From Virgisporangium ochraceum (GTDB lineage Bacteria; Actinomycetota; Actinomycetes; Mycobacteriales; Micromonosporaceae), in NCBI RefSeq assembly GCF_016863655.1, contig NZ_BOPH01000035.1, forward strand, positions 1 to 59,914: a stretch of 59,914 nucleotides of DNA, in the 5' to 3' direction. Both the position numbers and the translations under genes were made by a program. Below the pieces are notes generated by a model. It had not been told where the DNA came from. It was given only the letters and a program-made list of their open reading frames with translations, and ran no database searches. Positions within the stretch are counted from its first letter, which is position 1. The number at the start of each line of letters is the position of its first letter. Below are positions 58,102-59,914 of the stretch, one piece after another.

Positions 58102-59914
58102 CCGCCGCCAACGAGCCCGATCCGCGCGGCGGGGCGAACAGGTCGGCGAGCGTCTCAGGCAGCCACGGTGTGCAGATCGGCAACCAGAACCAGCAGACGA
58201 ATCTCGCTCTCGACCCGTCAGCGTTGCCACCGCCCCAGCGGTCGCCGGAGTCGGCAGCCCTTCAGGGCCCGATCCACAACTTGCCACCGAAGTCCGGTGT
58301 GTTCGTTGGACGGGAGATCGAGGATGTAGGCCGGCTGCTGGCCGGTAGTGGAACCGGCGCGGTCGTCGGTCAAGCGGCCGCAGTGCACGGACTGGGCGGC
58401 ATCGGAAAGTCGGAGCTGGTCACTCAGTACGCGCACGCGAATCTGAACCGCTATCCGCTCGTGTGGTGGATAACGGCCGACAACCCGGAGAATCTCAGCC
58501 TCGGCTTGGCAGCGCTGACCCGCCGGCTGCACGTGATGGCAACTCTCGCCGACGCCGAGGAATGGGCGATCGGATGGCTCCAGAGCCACAACGGATGGCT
58601 GCTGATCCTCGACAACGTCGAGGACATCGGCCACATCCGAAACTTACTCGGACTGGTCGGCTCGACCGGACATGTGCTGGTGACGACCCGACGGAACCTG
58701 GGCGACGGTCAGTGGACGCGCCTGGGCCTACGGCCGCTGTCGTTGGGAGTGTTGGACCGGGCGGCGAGCATTGAACTGCTCACGCGGCTGGCCGGAAGCG
58801 ATGACGTCGACGGTGCGGACCGGCTGGCAACCGATCTCGGTGACCTACCGCTCGCCCTGGACCAGGCGGGTGTGTTCATCTCTCAACTCGGGTTGGACTT
58901 CGACGAGTACCGCGCGCTGCTTGCGGACAGTTTCGAGTCAGCGGCTCGCGACATCGGCGAGGGTAGCGACGCCGAACGCACCATCGCGACGGTGTGGCAG
59001 GTCACCATGAACGCGGTAACCGAGCGGTCGCAGTTGGCGGCGCAGATTCTCGACGTGCTGGCCTGGTTGGCTCCCGACGATGTGCCGGAGGATCTGCTCG
59101 CACCACTCGGAAGCGAACCCCTCGATACCGTTCGAGCCTTGAGCCTGCTGTCGTCGTACTCAATGATTATCCGCGCCGGTGGGATGGTCGGCGTCCACCG
59201 CCTGGTCCAGGCCGTCACCCGCCACCAGGCCGGAGTTGCCGGATCCGCGGAATCGTCGTTCGAGCTGGCCACCGATCTACTAGCTGCAGGCATTCCTGAC
59301 GACCCGATCAACGGCGTTGCCGGCTGGCCACGGTGGGCGCTCCTGCTGCCACACATCGATTCGGCGCTGGCCTGTTTGGCGGGAGACCACGCCAACGAGC
59401 CGGCGATGCTTCTTGGCGACCGTGCCGCGACATTCCGCCAGTTCCAAGGTCGGCTGCGCGAGGCGATCGGCCTATTCGAGACAGTGCTAGCCGACCGTCG
59501 GCGGGTGCTGGGCGAGGAGCATCCGTCCACGTTGACATCGCGGAACAATCTGGCCCTGGCCTACGAGTCGGTGGGGCGGCTGGAGGAGGCGATCGACCTG
59601 TTCGAGTCGGTGCTAGCCGACCAGCAGCGGGTGCTGGGCGAGGAGCATCCGTCCACGTTGGCGTCGCGGAACAATCTAGCCGCCTCCTACCAGGCAGTGG
59701 GGCGGCTGGTCGAGGCGATCGACCTGTACGAGTCGGTGCTAGCCGACCAGCGGCGGGTGCTGGGCGAGGAGCATCCGTTCACGTTGGCGTCGCGGAACAA
59801 TCTAGCCGCCTCCTACCAGGCAGTGGGGCGGCTGGTCGAGGCGATCGACCTGTACGAGTCGGTGTTGGTCGACCGGCGGCGGGTGCTGGGCGAGGAGCAT
59901 CCGGACACGCTGGC
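58098..59914 (+). CDS. NB-ARC/TPR NLR-like protein with N-terminal amyloid-like motif (3' end outside window)
   Basis: GTG 58098 overlaps the previous stop (GTGA), and the frame stays open to the window end: 605 codons seen. Residues 18-36 include GSHGVQIGNQNQQTN, matching 10 of 15 positions of the segment ending the upstream protein. A Pro-rich linker leads to NB-ARC: FVGREIEDVGRLL, Walker A HGLGGIGKSE at 97-106, LLILDN at 168-173, VLVTTRR at 193-199 and GDLPLALDQAG at 248-258. A winged-helix part follows (DVLAWLAPDDVPEDLL). From about 420 come TPRs of 42 residues (VLGEEHPxTLxSRNNLAxxYxxVGRLxEAIDLxE). Predicted: ligand-sensing TPRs, ATP-driven assembly, and the motif templating the partner's amyloid. 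Confidence 0.83.
   Translation, partial: MTAANEPDPRGGANRSASVSGSHGVQIGNQNQQTNLALDPSALPPPQRSPESAALQGPIHNLPPKSGVFVGREIEDVGRLLAGSGTGAVVGQAAAVHGLGGIGKSELVTQYAHANLNRYPLVWWITADNPENLSLGLAALTRRLHVMATLADAEEWAIGWLQSHNGWLLILDNVEDIGHIRNLLGLVGSTGHVLVTTRRNLGDGQWTRLGLRPLSLGVLDRAASIELLTRLAGSDDVDGADRLATDLGDLPLALDQAGVFISQLGLDFDEYRALLADSFESAARDIGEGSDAERTIATVWQVTMNAVTERSQLAAQILDVLAWLAPDDVPEDLLAPLGSEPLDTVRALSLLSSYSMIIRAGGMVGVHRLVQAVTRHQAGVAGSAESSFELATDLLAAGIPDDPINGVAGWPRWALLLPHIDSALACLAGDHANEPAMLLGDRAATFRQFQGRLREAIGLFETVLADRRRVLGEEHPSTLTSRNNLALAYESVGRLEEAIDLFESVLADQQRVLGEEHPSTLASRNNLAASYQAVGRLVEAIDLYESVLADQRRVLGEEHPFTLASRNNLAASYQAVGRLVEAIDLYESVLVDRRRVLGEEHPDTL
59484..59914 (+). repeat. 126-bp tandem repeats encoding TPRs
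   Basis: Units begin at 59484, 59610, 59736 and 59862 with exactly 126 bases (42 codons) between. The later units are nearly identical at the DNA level (GTGCTGGGCGAGGAGCATCC recurs in each), far above the need of the protein fold. Recent duplication, unequal exchange or copy-number variation is implied. The array continues beyond the window. Confidence 0.92.

Overview
The window is high-G+C DNA with actinomycete traits. GTG starts are common, genes often overlap as GTGA or ATGA, and many starts sit 6-8 bases after a TANNNT box as in leaderless transcripts. It carries NarL-type two-component pairs, a Tat and lipobox class A beta-lactamase, and actinobacterial NB-ARC/TPR regulators. A Micromonosporaceae- or Pseudonocardiales-like chromosome is plausible, but the species cannot be named from this sequence.

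Layout. (1) About 1-4087 is a probable integrated defence island next to the 3' end of tRNA-Asn (4088-4160, minus). It holds a PD-(D/E)XK protein of DUF4420 type, cut by the window start, coupled to an AIPR protein, followed by small ORFs and a stop-interrupted frame. (2) About 4575-51196 is chromosomal backbone. It includes a two-gene RNA-repair operon (5603-10026), an SPFH protein, a TRIC channel, a GMC oxidoreductase/hydrolase fusion, an Hsp70/membrane fusion, a NB-ARC-TPR protein, and a tryptophanyl-tRNA synthetase behind a complete tryptophan attenuator. It continues with a sialidase, two histidine kinase/response regulator pairs, a CBS / ArsB-NhaD / HAD / beta-lactamase run, and a YheO regulator / phosphotransferase / aminotransferase run. 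(3) From tRNA(CAT) at 51197-51270 to the right edge is a second island. A tyrosine integrase is followed by a secreted Cys-rich protein, an AT-rich gene with a HEPN-like motif, a PPC protein, an asparaginase, decayed genes, and finally a small frameshifted protein overlapping an NB-ARC-TPR protein that runs off the window.

The most interesting system is that final pair. The small protein ends, and the NB-ARC protein begins, with closely matching Gly-Val-Gln-(Val/Ile)-Gly...Asn...Gln-Thr-Asn segments. This is the arrangement expected of amyloid-signalling NLR/effector pairs. The second is the RNA-repair operon: an RNA ligase-polynucleotide kinase fusion followed by a 904-residue protein combining an MJ1316-like end-recognition domain, an EEP nuclease/phosphatase, a 2H phosphoesterase and a poly(A)-polymerase-like nucleotidyltransferase. 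The third is the trpS leader, where the leader peptide with tandem Trp and four alternately pairing segments can be read directly.

Two DNA-level patterns cut across genes. CCACAGTGGAC, a palindrome apart from its centre base, recurs in several reading frames between 5.5 and 23 kb. Leaderless promoters, with TANNNT placed just before a start codon, are widespread.
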